Of a stretch of DNA of 64,000 bases, positions 26,269-37,960 are shown piece by piece (position 1 is the first letter of the stretch; each line of letters starts with the position of its first letter). The notes under the pieces were generated by a model, which was given only the letters and a program-made list of their open reading frames with translations, was not told where the DNA came from and did not search any database. A program made the position numbers and the translations under genes. This stretch comes from Hippophae tibetana (lineage: Eukaryota > Streptophyta > Magnoliopsida > Rosales > Elaeagnaceae), in the NCBI GenBank assembly GCA_037013495.1, contig CM072812.1, forward strand, positions 35,732,501 to 35,796,500. Reading direction: 5' to 3'.

Positions 26269-28079
26269 CAGCTAAAATTCTTGCTTTCCCTGCTAACAAT
26301 GACCTGATATGTGAAAAACACAATGAGCACGGAAATATAATTTAAGGATCATTTATTACAGAACTATAAAATCCTGTTATTGCAAGCTTTACAAATTAAG
26401 ACACCAAAGTATTGGATAGCAGCAGCGTTGGAATAAGCTTGAGAAAAGTCTGTTTCTGTATTTCTAGAGAAAAATAAATCAAGAAACATTATCTTCATGT
26501 TTAGTTATATTATTCATAATGCGTGTTTCATTAATGAGATAGGGAAAATTTTCAAAGAACGAAATAGGATCACAAAACCTGCAAGATAATGTAATCTAGA
26601 TAGACTCCATCAGGACTAACCATAGGATAAGAAAATGTTAGCGAGGTTTTTAAGAAGAGCACAATGCCACCAGTTTTTCTTAGAGCTCCTTTCTTCCTAC
26701 AATTGTGACAAGTGCTAATTCTGGACTAAAACCCTCAACATAGATAGCTTCTTTATCAATAAAGGAGTATGATGTAAACCACATTAATAAAGATCTGAAA
26801 CATCAAACAACTTATGGAAAATGTTCCCTACTACTAATCTATTCCAATCCTGCAACATATAAATCATAAAACTTCTTTTAGCACACAATTTGATCAAATT
26901 TTTAGCTTTCACGTACTTGGTTTGATTCATATGGGCTTTGTTTAGAACCGCTTCTCTTTTAGCTTGAAAGTACTTTTAAATGGATCCAACACCTTAATGG
27001 GGTTTGACAATATACAAGAGGTGTGCTTTCAAAATTTTGATAAGCACGGAGTAGGTAATACTTAAATTTGAGAAATGTAGTTTTGAGTTTATGCTCCTTC
27101 CTAAAATATTTACCACTTCTAATAATATTATGCCAAATACCTACATATTTTTTCAAACACTTCATTTCAAATTATTTCCATTAGAACCAATTCTAAGATA
27201 AGCACATCCAAAGAGAAACATATTTAGCAAGCAAATGCAAGCGTAGCATTACAATACAATACATGTCAAACCTGTTGGTAATACATGTTTCTGTGACCCG
27301 TCTCCTTGAAATTGGTGTTCAATAGTCCTACAAACCAAGCCAAATATATTTTAATATATATATATATAGTTAAAATATTGAAGTAAAGATAAAGAAGAAA
27401 GAGTACTGCAGAAATACTCTTATTTTTTCATTTCTGCACAGTAAATCAATAGCAGTGATTTGCAATTACCTAAATTGCTTCCCTGATGGTGTAACTAACA
27501 GGACCAACAGCTAGCTCAGCAGCAACAATGACGTCAAAATACCAAGCACTGAAGACTTGCGACCAAGTTGATGGCTCAGTTCCTCTGGCAATCAACTCTT
27601 TCCTTAGTAAAAGAACAGTTTCATACATAAGTGCAAAAGATATATTCTAGCTAGTTCCAAACATAATCATGGTCACCCCATATTCTCTACAAAGGAACAT
27701 CAGAGTAATCTCATTCTATTTCCAGGAAAGTAAATCTAGTGAATCTCATAGACACCCCTGTACTAATGTAAAAGAGGCTAAATGTCATTTCTCTTGCTGC
27801 ATAGCTTAACTGCACGTACCTAATGGTTTGAAATGAGAAATTTTATCAACTCCGAATTGTACCACAAAGAAGAATATAAATATTAACTGCACGTAATTAA
27901 TGCTTTCTCTTTTCAATACAAAGTTTCATCCCATATTGTTCTAAAATTAAAAAGAACTTTCCTAGGGATAAGATCTCATTGCAAGTACTTTTTGAAAACG
28001 ATATGATAGAAAAGAAAAAACAAATGAGCAAAATCAACAAAAACGTACAAAGTATTAACAAATCACAGAAAAACTAATA
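26269..28079. other. PPR upstream region and intergenic DNA
   Basis: This is the promoter side of the PPR gene. No clear gene is present except a possible minus-strand exon at about 27481-27606 (listed separately). A TGACGTCA motif at 27529-27536 falls inside that possible exon. A (TA)n tract is near 27355-27368. Confidence 0.4.
27478..27606 (-). CDS. Possible terminal coding exon of an unidentified gene
   Basis: On the minus strand, an acceptor-like TACTAAG near 27607 is followed by an open frame of about 43 codons. It has good codon texture: KELIARGTEPSTWSQVF, then AWYFDVIVAAELAVGPVSY, and ends TIREAI-stop. A GTAATT donor-like site follows the stop directly, as if a 3'-UTR intron began there. 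The peptide has a short hydrophobic stretch. I do not recognise the family. It may belong with the exon-like segment at 34054-34084 across the Copia insertion, but the splice phases of the two do not match directly, so at least one more exon would be needed. Confidence 0.3.
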
Positions 28080-28283
28080 CATTAAAGAACTCGAGATCCT
28101 ATTGGTGACAACCAACACACCAGCTGGAAACAGTCACCAACAGATTGGTGGGGAGGAATAAGTTGTCTAAGAACATGCCCCTCCATAATTGTATTTGTTT
28201 TTAATTATTATAATTTTGCTTTTCTTTTGTATAAATAGATTGTAAACATTCGTTTATTCATATCAATAAAACCATTTTTTACA
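28080..28283 (+). repeat. 5' LTR of the Copia element
   Basis: 204 bp. It aligns over its full length with 33233-33435 and ends TTTTTTACA immediately before the primer site. A TATA-like TATAAATAG lies near its end (about 28230). The first two bases are CA instead of the usual TG. Confidence 0.9.
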
Positions 28284-28295
28284 TGGTATCAGAGC
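28284..28295 (+). other. Primer-binding site TGGTATCAGAGC
   Basis: Complementary to the 3' end of initiator tRNA-Met, the standard primer for Copia reverse transcription. It abuts the 5' LTR directly. Confidence 0.92.
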
Positions 28296-28797
28296 ATAGG
28301 AAGTAATTCTCAGAAAATTCAGCTTACACAGAAATTTTTTCTTCCTTTCAGATTCTGTTTCTTTTCAAAATCAATTTCAATTCACAAAAATAATTTCAAT
28401 TTTATCCCATTATAATATCCAGAAAATTCCGAGCCAAAACATCAATACACACACTTACACACGCCTTGTCTGAGTTCACTAGTGTTTCACGCTAGCTGCT
28501 GAGGAAGATAACTCAAACGATACGTCGTTCAGCGCGCCTTTGAAGAAAATGGCGCGTCATTCGTCCGATTCGGTCTTTAGCCAATTCAATCTTCCATCTG
28601 GTTCAGTGCTCCAACGTTACAGACGTCGTTCCAGCCGATCGGTTCTGCGGTTGAAATTTCCGATTCTGTAATCCTTGACTCATTTTCTATAAAATTAAGC
28701 ATATTTCAATTCATTATTTGTTTCATAAACAGTCATTGTTGTCTAAAACACACTAAATCCTATCCTGTTCTTTCAAAAAAAAAATTACTCAACAATA

Positions 28798-31700
28798 ATG
28801 TCTACAACTATCAATATCAACCCTATTTTACCAAAATGGTATGATGACCCTAGCCATTCATTATATCTACATCATTCAGACCAACCAGGCATGATTCTAA
28901 TAGCTCAATCCTTAAATCAAAAAAATTATCATATTTGGAGTCATGTGATGCTCATGGCTCTAATAATCAAAAACAAAGAAGGATTTATTGACGACACAAT
29001 CAAAAGACCATCAACAAACTTTGAAGCAGAAATCAAACAATGGACTCGTTGCAACATTCTTGTCAAATGATGGATTCTCAATACCATATCGCCTAAAATT
29101 GTAGAAAGTGTCATGTATAATGATACTACATATGAGCTATGGGAAGAATTGAAGGAACGTTTTTCACACACTAACAGCGTGCACCTATTTCACATTGAGC
29201 AAGAGATTCATGATTGTATACAAGAAGGTGTGAGCATTGGAGAATACTACACCAAGTTGAAAAGCCTATGGGATAGTCGCGATGCACTATGTCCTCTTCC
29301 ACAATGTGGAGGAAATGTCGGAAGGGAACTACAAGAATTTCAACAAAAGCAGCGAACCATAAAGTTCCTCATGGGGCTTAACACGGTTCATACATCAGCA
29401 CGTGGACAAATCTTACTCATGGAACCTTTACCTATAATAAATAAGGTATATTCACTCATTGTTCAAGATGAAAAGCAGAGAGTTGTCTCCACGCAAACTA
29501 TAAGAAGGATGCCAGAAGTTGCCGCACTTATTGCCAAGGATAGTCGTCCACAATATCCTCACAAGAATTACCCACCAAGGAACCCACATCTCAAGTGCAA
29601 TTGATGCAACAATATAGGCCATAATTCTGAGAATTGCCAAAGTCACCTCAAATGTGATTTTTATGGTCTCAATGGACACAATTTTGAAAACAATTGAAAG
29701 CACCTCAAATGTAATTTATGTGATTTGATTGGACATGACATCAACATGTGTCAGAAGAAAGGAGCAATTCAAGATAAGAGAAATACAAGTTATGGCTTCC
29801 CCTCCAAAGCTCACCATACTGACATTCAAGAAAGCAACTCGGACACAAAGACACTATCCCACAACCTTACATCCGCCCAATATCAAGAGTTTCTTACACT
29901 TCTCAATCAATCCAAATCAGGTAACATGGCAAGTCAAGTAACTACTTCTTTAGGTAACACATTATATGCAATTGTTTTCCATTCAAAAACTCGTTGGATT
30001 TTTGATACAGGAGCAACTGATCACATGGTCTGTTCCCAAAACCTTACGAGCTCCAGCATTCTAGTCACTAATCGACATGTGCATTTACCTTATCATTCTC
30101 TTACCAGTGTCACACATATTGGCACCGTACATTTTTCCAATAATTTCATACTCCATAATGTCTTGTGTGTTCCCTCCTTCAAATTAAACTTAGTTTCAGT
30201 AGCCAAACTAACTCAAACTACATTTTGTCATGTCACCTTCACTAATAATATGTGCTTTGTTCAGGACAAATGCTCGGGGAAGACGATTGGGATGGGAATT
30301 GAGAAAGCAGGACTCTACTACTTGACTATTTCCGAAAAGGCTGGATGTTTCTCCGTTTCAAATACTGCTGCCACCGACTCTCATCTATGGCATCAATGAC
30401 TTGGTCATTTATCTAATAACAGTTTGCGTGTAATTTCTCTTTCCATCAACACACATTTTTGTTCCATTAGTGATTGTTCTATTTGTCCATTAGCTAAGCA
30501 AACTCGTAATCCATTTCCTCTAAGTTCCATCAATACAAAAGCACCTTTTGAACTAATTCATGTCGATATTTGGGGTGACTATCACATTCCAACACTTAAT
30601 GGAGCACGTTATTTCCTCACTATTGTTGATGACTACTCAAGATGCACATGAGTCTATCTCTTACATGCTAAATCTGATACACGCACATTTCTTACTACCT
30701 TTATTAACCTTGTTGAAACACAATTTGCATCCAGAGTTAAAATCATTCGTAGCGACAATGGACCAGAATTCTCTATGATCCAGTTGTTTTCTACCAAAGG
30801 AATCCTTCATCACACCAATTGCGTCTCTACCCCTCAACAAAATGGTGTTGCTGAACGCAAACAGCGTCATCTTCTCAATGTCACTCGTGCATTACACTTC
30901 CAAGAAAATCTTCCTAAACAATTCTGGGGAGATGCCATTCTTACAGCCACATACCTCATAAATCGTACTCCAACACCTATTCTTAAGGGTAAAACACCAT
31001 TTAAAGTCCTTTTTCACAAAATTCCTAGGTATGAACCTCTTCGTGTTTTTGGTTCCCTTTGTTTTGTGTCTGTACATCATGATCGACCCACCAAGTTTGA
31101 TGCTAGATCACATAGATGCATATTCATTGGGTATCCATCTGGGATAAAAGGTTATCGTGTCTACAATCTGGAAACAAGCAAGACTTTAGTGTCTCGTGAT
31201 GTTATCTTTCATGAACATGTATTTCCTTATTTCACTTCCGTTGTCAACACTCCAACTCTATTCACTCCATCAGAAAATACTATTTATGATGACATACCTA
31301 ACATTCATCAATCAACCACTCCAAATACATCACTTCATCATACACCATATGTCCTTCCAACAATCGACTCAGACATTCTTCATCTTCAAAATTCATCACC
31401 TGAAACATCATCATCAACTTCTGCACCACACATGACTCCTCCAACACCAGTCACACATATACACCATTTGTCCTTCCAACAATCGACTCAGACATTCTTC
31501 ATCTTTAAAATTCATCACCTGAAAGATCATTATCAACTTTTGCACCACACATGACTCCTCCAACACCAGTCACACATAGGTTTCGCCGATCCACCAATGT
31601 TCCTAGCTACCTTCACAAGTATCATGTACTTACTTATGACCGATTATCACCTGCACATCGTGCCTTTGCTACTTCTATTTCCATTCTCAGGAAACCAACC

Positions 31701-33212
31701 ACCTTTACTGAAGCTTTCAACGATCCAAAATGGCGACTTGCCATGAAACAAGAACTAGATGCTCTTGAAACTAATGGCACTTGGACGCTTCAACAAATTC
31801 CTCCAAACAAGAAACCAGTTGGTTGTAAATGAGTCTACAAAATCAAGTATAATCCTGATGGCTTTGTGGAACGATACAAGGCTCGGTTAGTTGCCAAAAG
31901 ATACAGTCAGATTGAAGGTTTTGACTACCAAGAAACCTTTGCACCAATAGCCAAACTTGTCATTGTTCGTCTTCTTCTTGCCGTTGCTGCTATTCAAAAT
32001 TGGCATCTTCAACAACTCGATGTCAATAATACTTTTCTCTATGATGATCTTCATGAAGATGTCTACATGTCCGTTCCATCTGGATTTAGACGAAAGGGGG
32101 AAACACGAGTATATAAGCTACACAAATCTTTGTATGGACTCAAACAAGCCTCACGACAATGGTTCATCAAGCTATCAACAACACTTAAACTAGTTGGTTT
32201 TAACCAATCCAAGTATAATCACTCACTATTCGTCTGAACCTGTGGTAATTCCTTCTCTGCTCTTCTTGTCTATGTAGATGATATAATCATAACAGGAAAC
32301 AATGTACAAGACATTGAAGAAACTAAGAATCATCTCATGTGACAATTCAAGCTAAAAGATCTCGATGAATTAAAGTATTTTTTGGGCATAGAAGTTTCAC
32401 GTTCCAAGAAGGGAATTGTTTTGTCACAACGCAAGTACGCACTTGAAATATTGGAGGACATGGGTTATCTTGGTGCTAAATCTATCAATTCACCTATGGA
32501 ACAAAATTTATCCCTCAGCAAGGTTAAAGGGGAATTCATAAGTAATTTCACATCCTATCGAAGACTTGTTGGGAGATTAATATACTTGATCATCACAAGA
32601 CCCGACTTAGTATATGTCGTGCACATTCTCAGTCAATATATGGATAAACCACGTCAACCACATTTGCAAGCAGCTCAACGAGTCCTACGATATGTCAAGA
32701 ACACACCAGGGCAAGGTCTCTTTTTCTCAGCAACTAATTCATTACAACTAAATGATTTTTGTGACGCAGATTGGGCTAAATGCACAGACACACGACGATC
32801 AACCACAAGATATTGTATGTTTCTTGGAAACTCGCTAATTTCTTGGAAGACTAAGAAACAAAATACAGTCTCACGATCAAGTGCAGAAGCAGAATACCGC
32901 TCTATAGCAGCAGCCTATTGCGAAGTAACCTGGTTACGATAAATTTTGTTTGATTTGGGTATCAAACACTCCCAAGCAACCAAGTTATATTGTGACAATC
33001 AAACAATCTTTCACATTGCATCAAATCCAATGTTTCATAAACGAACCAAATACATAGAGATCGATTGTCATCTGGTGAGAGAAAAGATTCAAGCTGGAAT
33101 GATCAAGACTTATCATATCTCTACATTAGAACAACCAACAGATATATTTACCAAATCTCTGAGTTTTCCACAGTTCTCGGCCTTACTTAACAAGTTGGGA
33201 ATAATTAACATA
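28798..33212 (+). pseudogene. gag-pol: Copia gag-pol polyprotein, interrupted
   Basis: One long frame encodes, in order: gag (28798 to about 29780, UBN2-type, with three zinc-knuckle-like units at about 29593-29755); aspartic protease (FDTGATDHMV, about 30001-30030); GAG-pre-integrase (LWHQ, stop, LGHLS) and integrase (HVDIWGDY, IVDDYSR, IIRSDNGPEFS, STPQQNGVAERK, about 30480-31200); reverse transcriptase (from about 31690; [33 protein letters not shown]); RNase H ([19 protein letters not shown]). Stops at 29068, 29602, 29695, 30397, 30649, 31830, 32235 and 32340 are TGA; the one at 32940 is TAA. Between integrase and reverse transcriptase a 119-bp tandem duplication shifts the frame. The LDVNNTF motif also deviates from the usual LDVKNAF. 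No functional polyprotein can be made. Confidence 0.92.
31341..31578 (+). repeat. 119-bp tandem duplication in the Copia pol
   Basis: Two copies, about 31341-31459 and 31460-31578, both containing TGTCCTTCCAACAATCGACT (from 31350 and 31469). They differ by only a few bases. As 119 is not a multiple of three, the duplication puts integrase and reverse transcriptase in different frames. Confidence 0.9.
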
Positions 33213-33223
33213 TATTCCAACTT

Positions 33224-33232
33224 GAGGGGGAA
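33224..33232 (+). other. Polypurine tract
   Basis: GAGGGGGAA directly before the 3' LTR, the plus-strand primer site for reverse transcription. Confidence 0.85.
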
Positions 33233-33435
33233 TGTTAAAGAACTCGAGATCCAACTGGTGACAACCAACACACCAGCTGAAAACAGTCACCAACAGATTG
33301 GTGGGGAGGAACAAGCTGTACAAGAACATGTCTTTCCATAATTGTGTTTGTTTTTAATTATTACAATTTTGCTTTCTTTTATATAAATAGGTTGTAAACA
33401 TTCGTTTATTCATATCAATAAAATCATTTCTTACA
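33233..33435 (+). repeat. 3' LTR of the Copia element
   Basis: 203 bp, starts TGTTAAAGAACTCGAG and ends CATTTCTTACA. It is about 90% identical to the 5' LTR by hand comparison. Confidence 0.9.
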
Positions 33436-34053
33436 CATAAATAAAAGAAAAACGAAAACGGAGTAAGAAATGAAATGAAAAAAAAACCGTAACTAAGGCA
33501 AAATGAAATTAAAAATCAGAAATATCATTAATCAATAACAAAAGAACCTCATATGATGTTTATAAAAAAAAATCTCAAACGATAAAAAGGTAAGAAAACC
33601 GAAGAAACACCACGAAACCTAGATAATGTATTTAACAAATCGCGAAAAACTCCATGAAAAAGACAGAATGAGTAAAAGTGGACTAAAAAAATTCCCAAAC
33701 ACAGTCGAAATTATAATGTAGAGACAAAAAAAATGAGACAGCAGTGAAACTTATCATGGATGTTAATTTACAATTTCATTTAACCCTTGTTTTATTTCAC
33801 CTTTGATCGAAAAAAAAAATATTTTCTTAAATTATAAGGATTAATAAGGAATTATAATTTCTTTTAACAGGGTAGCTTGATAAACAACCCCGTGAGAAAA
33901 TAAAGAAAAAAAAATACTCTGGTCTCAAAATCACACAACCAACAAACAGAAATAAAAAAAAGTATTCATTAGCATTCTTTTCTTTTTGGTATCTAATTTA
34001 TTACTGACATTAAGACCCATCCAAAAAAAAACTACAAAACAGATAAAGCTTAC
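33436..34053. other. A-rich intergenic or intronic DNA
   Basis: No gene is visible. A stretch at about 33620-33655 (TTTAACAAATCGCGAAAAAC) resembles the DNA just left of the Copia element (28051-28076). Confidence 0.4.
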
Positions 34054-34300
34054 CATATACGGGTAAGGGATCAATTTCTACCATCTCGAATCCAACAAGA
34101 ATGTTGTAGAGGATGACGAAGATTGGGATGGATTGAAGAATCTAATTCGATTTAGGTTTGATTGGAATGGGTTGATGGTGCTTGAAGTAAGAGAGGGATG
34201 AAATGGAGGGGCTTTGAAAAGAAGAGGGAAAGAGTGGAAGTGTGGGTGTTGCTACGGGGGTTAGAGATTTTAGTTGGAATTTGTTTTTAACGGAGAACAA
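34054..34300 (-). CDS. Possible first exon of an unidentified minus-strand gene
   Basis: A GC-richer, pyrimidine-rich leader on the minus strand (about 34300-34085) precedes an ATG at 34084, which opens MVEIDPLPVY and reaches a good donor (GTAAGCT) after 31 coding bases. This looks like the 5' end of a plant gene whose first intron would contain the Copia element. The rest is not found with confidence. The exon could instead be untranslated leader of the PPR gene, 7.8 kb away, or chance. Confidence 0.3.
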
Positions 34301-36099
34301 TTACTAATTTACCCTTTTCTTAGTTCATATGGTAAACATATGTAAGTTTATTCTCAAATTACGGTAAACATATGATTAACCTGTGAAAAACATGTAATTC
34401 ACATAAATATATGTAAGATTTGAGATTTAAATACAATTGTAAATTTATAAGTATTGTATATATTTAAAAGAAATATATATATACAATAAAGACAGAACCA
34501 TACAAATGATGTTACATTTTTATATATTCTACATTTTAACTCTCTTTATTATTATTTTTCTTATTATTTAATCATTTTATTTTTTTTATACTTTTTAAAT
34601 TTTTCTCAAATTTAGAAAAAAAATGTGAAAAAATTAAATTATAAAAAATAAAAACAAGAGAATTAAAATGTAAAATTTGAAAAAATAAACCAAGAATTAA
34701 AAAAAGTTTTGTATAGTTCAATCTAACTTAATCAAACTTATATACTTTAAAAATAGATAAGGGATTAATAAATTCTTATAATGTACCTTTAAAATACTTA
34801 AGTGATTAAAATGTTTTTTTAATTGCTTTAATTTTTTAAATTAAATAAAAAATACATTATAGAGTGAATTTTGAATTTTGATCAATGATGATATAATATA
34901 GAGTTATATTACCTTGATCACGAAATAATTCTAAAAAAATTAAGTAGATTCTATATATTTCATAGTGTTTTTATTTTTTCTTTAAAAAATACTAAAGTTA
35001 TTTTTTTATTAAATAAATAAAACATTATATGAATAAAATTTAAACTTTGATTCATTATAATAAAAATAGAGAGTCATATCATCCCTACTAAAAACTAATT
35101 CTAAATATTAATAGCAGGAGGCATTTTTTAGAGTAAAATAATGTTAAATAGACACCATATCGTCAACAAAAAACAAAATATAAATGAATATTATACAAAA
35201 TATAATCAAGTCTTTATATTATGTTTTTAGTCTTTAGTAAAAAATAATCCAATTGGATGCAAGTATTCGTAAGTAGAGCTATCAAATAAGTTAAGTGAGT
35301 TGTGTTTGAATTGATCCAAATTCAATTTGATATTATAAGGTTAAATCTAAATACAATCCAATTATTAATTGTATTAGTTATTGAAACTCGTATATGATCT
35401 ATTTATGCTCAGATTAACTTAATACGACTATTTAACTTATTTAATAAATGAATTAGGTTATTCAATCAAGTTAACTCAATCTAAATACTAATATGCAAAA
35501 AATATATACCATTAATGGTAAAAAATAAAAATGATATTATTTATTAAATGAGTCATTAAATGGATCACGAGTTAACCCCGATCAACTTATCTCAACCTTT
35601 TTATTAAAAAGATCTAAGTATGTTGACTCATTTTAACCTGAATTCAATAATAGTAAACTTAAGCCCATCTAAGAACCTCGAGTTCGTGGCAGATTTGTTT
35701 ATCATGCCAAACATTTACGGTTCTAATTGTATGGGTATTTATTCATATGTAGAGCTAACCAAATTTTAACTCTTTGTTTTTTTCATTAATTTATTAATTT
35801 TTTTAATAAACAATAATTTATCTCAAAACTCACAATTTTATATTAAATTACTCAATAAAAAGATTAAAAAAATTTATTTTTAATTTCAATAAAATGGAAT
35901 CAATATTAGGCCTTGTTACAATTCCAAGAGTTACATCAATGACTCTTTCGAAAGTGGATGTAACATCCTACATACAAGTGTAGAGTTTGATATAATATGC
36001 TACCTACAAAGATAAAAATTGATGTAACATAATGTAGGAAATAAAGATGATAAAATAAAGTTAAAATTGTTACAAAATTGAATGATGCAGCCACACTTA
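34301..36099. other. AT-rich intergenic DNA
   Basis: No gene, no recognisable transposon end and no RNA gene was seen. The segment around 35270-35650 has a slightly different composition and may be an old LTR, but nothing confirms this. Confidence 0.45.
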
Positions 36100-36170
36100 G
36101 TGCAACCACTACATGTACACTTAATGCAGCCACTAAGTGTAGATAAACAAGAAAACACTCAAAACCTCAA

Positions 36171-36310
36171 CTCAATGTAGTCCAAGTAGTTGCTATGAAT
36201 GCTTAGTATAGCCAATAAATGTGCATGTGTAATGGAGCAACTCAATGTAGTCCAAGTAGTTGCTATGAATGTTTAGTATAGCCAATAGATGTGAATGTGT
36301 AATGGAGCAA
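36171..36310 (+). repeat. 70-bp tandem repeat in the left LTR
   Basis: The unit starting CTCAATGTAGTCCAAGTAG occurs at 36171 and again at 36241 with a few mismatches. The right LTR has a single unit, so the duplication arose after the LTRs separated. Confidence 0.9.
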
Positions 36311-36708
36311 ATCAGTTAGCTGATTTGGCAAGTAGTTGTGCGTAGGATTTATTTTGGAATTCAAGCCTTACAAATCACGTTTTGTTGTTATATATCGCTA
36401 TCATAATTATGTAATTAAGAACAATAATGTTTTAGCAATGCTAGTAAAGTTGAATTTTCATTTATTAATTATCTATAAATACAAGTTATGAGCAACAAGT
36501 ACATCAATGAAAAGTTTGTATAATTTACAAACATATTCCTTTCTACTTTTCTCTACCACATCTTTTGTCTATTATTTTTGTTATCTCATTTCTTCATTTG
36601 CATTGAATCTTCATCATTACTTTGAATCTTCATCTTGATCCTCAAGCTGATCAATTATAGGTGATGAAGTTCATGTGTTCTTTATCACTAATTTCTTTGA
36701 ATTTCTTA

Positions 36709-36719
36709 TGGTATCAGAG
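36709..36719 (+). other. Primer-binding-site-like TGGTATCAGAG
   Basis: Matches the tRNA-Met primer site used by Copia elements and lies at the inner edge of the left repeat, which supports the LTR interpretation. Confidence 0.65.
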
Positions 36720-37960
36720 TTTTTTGCTTAGATAACTTGAATTATTTGATATCAATGGAAGGAACTTGATCCAAAGATCAGGTTAACAATAAATAGTATT
36801 TTTGAGGTTAAAAACATTAAAATATGAAAATTATAGTAAAAATGTGTGAAATTATAATTTTTAATTTATTTTTGGATTTTTTTTTAAGTTTTTATGAATT
36901 TTTAATACATGACCAATTAGAAGCTATCGTTGGGATGCCACGTAAGTATAAAAGCTGACTAAATAAGCCATACAGATACCATGATCCTACATATGTGGTA
37001 ACATCCTCAAGTTGTTTAAAGTAATCACTCAACACAAACAATCTATTAATCAATAAAACAATTATAATTTTGAAAGAAATAAAACCACTATTACCTTTGT
37101 TGGAATCTTTTTCCGAGCTACCTATTACCACTTTTGCTCTACTTCCACAACAACCTGATTTGACTCATGAACCTAGCTCTCCCCCAAAGGTCACACCACT
37201 TAATATGGTATAGTTAGTAATTATAGATCAATAACCAGAAGTGTAGCAACTCACACTCTTGAAGACCATCCTAAAACTCAAATACCCTATCTCTTATTGC
37301 ACATAACAAGAGATATAAGAAGTAAAAGCATTTAACTTAGCTCACTCTCACAAATAAGTTCTCACATAATAATAAAAGTTGCATAAGGACAACTACCTAT
37401 CAACACGTTGCTTATATACAGTCACAATGCATCCATACTCAATACAACCACCACACACATACTCAATGCAAACATTAAGTGCAGTCAAACAAGCAATCAC
37501 TCAAAGCCTTAACTCAATGTAGTCCAATTAGTTTCCATGGAATGATAAGTATAATAAAAAAAATGCATGTAGGTAGTGGAGCAAATCAGTTAACTGATTT
37601 GGCAAGTAAGTGCAATGGGATTGGTTTTGGAATTCAAGCCTTGCTCATCATGTTTGGTTGTTATATGTCACTATCATGATTAGTTAAATGTAATTAAAAA
37701 TAATAATGTATTAGCAATGATAAGTTTACTTTAATTTTTATTTAGTGATCATTTATAAGCATCAATTACATTAATGAAAAGCTTATATAATTTACAATCA
37801 TATTCCCTATACTCTTCTATGTAACATCTTTTCTCTTTGATTTTGTTATCTCATTTCTTCATTTTCATTAAATCTTCATCTTCATCCTCTAGCTAATCAA
37901 CTATGGGTGATGAAACTAATGTGTTATTGATCACTAGTTTCACTAAGTTTCTCATACATT

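Larger units (their letters stand above)
28080..33435 (+). mobile_element. Ty1/Copia LTR retrotransposon, complete but inactivated
   Basis: 5356-bp element with two LTRs (28080-28283 and 33233-33435), a primer site TGGTATCAGAGC (28284-28295), one gag-pol frame and a polypurine tract (GAGGGGGAA, 33224-33232). The LTRs differ at about 19 of 203 positions by hand count, most of them transitions, so the insertion is old. The coding region has nine in-frame stops and a frameshifting 119-bp tandem duplication. The left LTR terminus is CA instead of TG. No clean target duplication is seen. The element stands on the opposite strand to the neighbouring PPR gene. Confidence 0.93.
36100..37960 (+). mobile_element. 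Small LTR-type element with almost no interior (TRIM-like)
   Basis: Two related segments in the same orientation (about 36150-36708 and 37470-37956) share ordered landmarks: CAATGTAGTCCAA, GCAAATCAGTTA, TTGGAATTCAAGCCTT, ATGAAAAG, TTATCTCATTTCTTCATTT and a GGTGATGAA motif near the end. The first ends at a primer-site-like TGGTATCAGAG (36709-36719). The interval between them is under 1 kb and has no retroelement coding sequence, so this is either a terminal-repeat retrotransposon in miniature or an internally deleted Copia. The outer edges are uncertain. Confidence 0.6.

Noticed and set aside
28051-33655. Similarity between DNA left of the Copia element (28051-28076) and right of it (33628-33655) as a target duplication
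   Set aside because: The right copy is about 190 bases from the LTR and imperfect; Copia duplications are 5 bp and adjacent.
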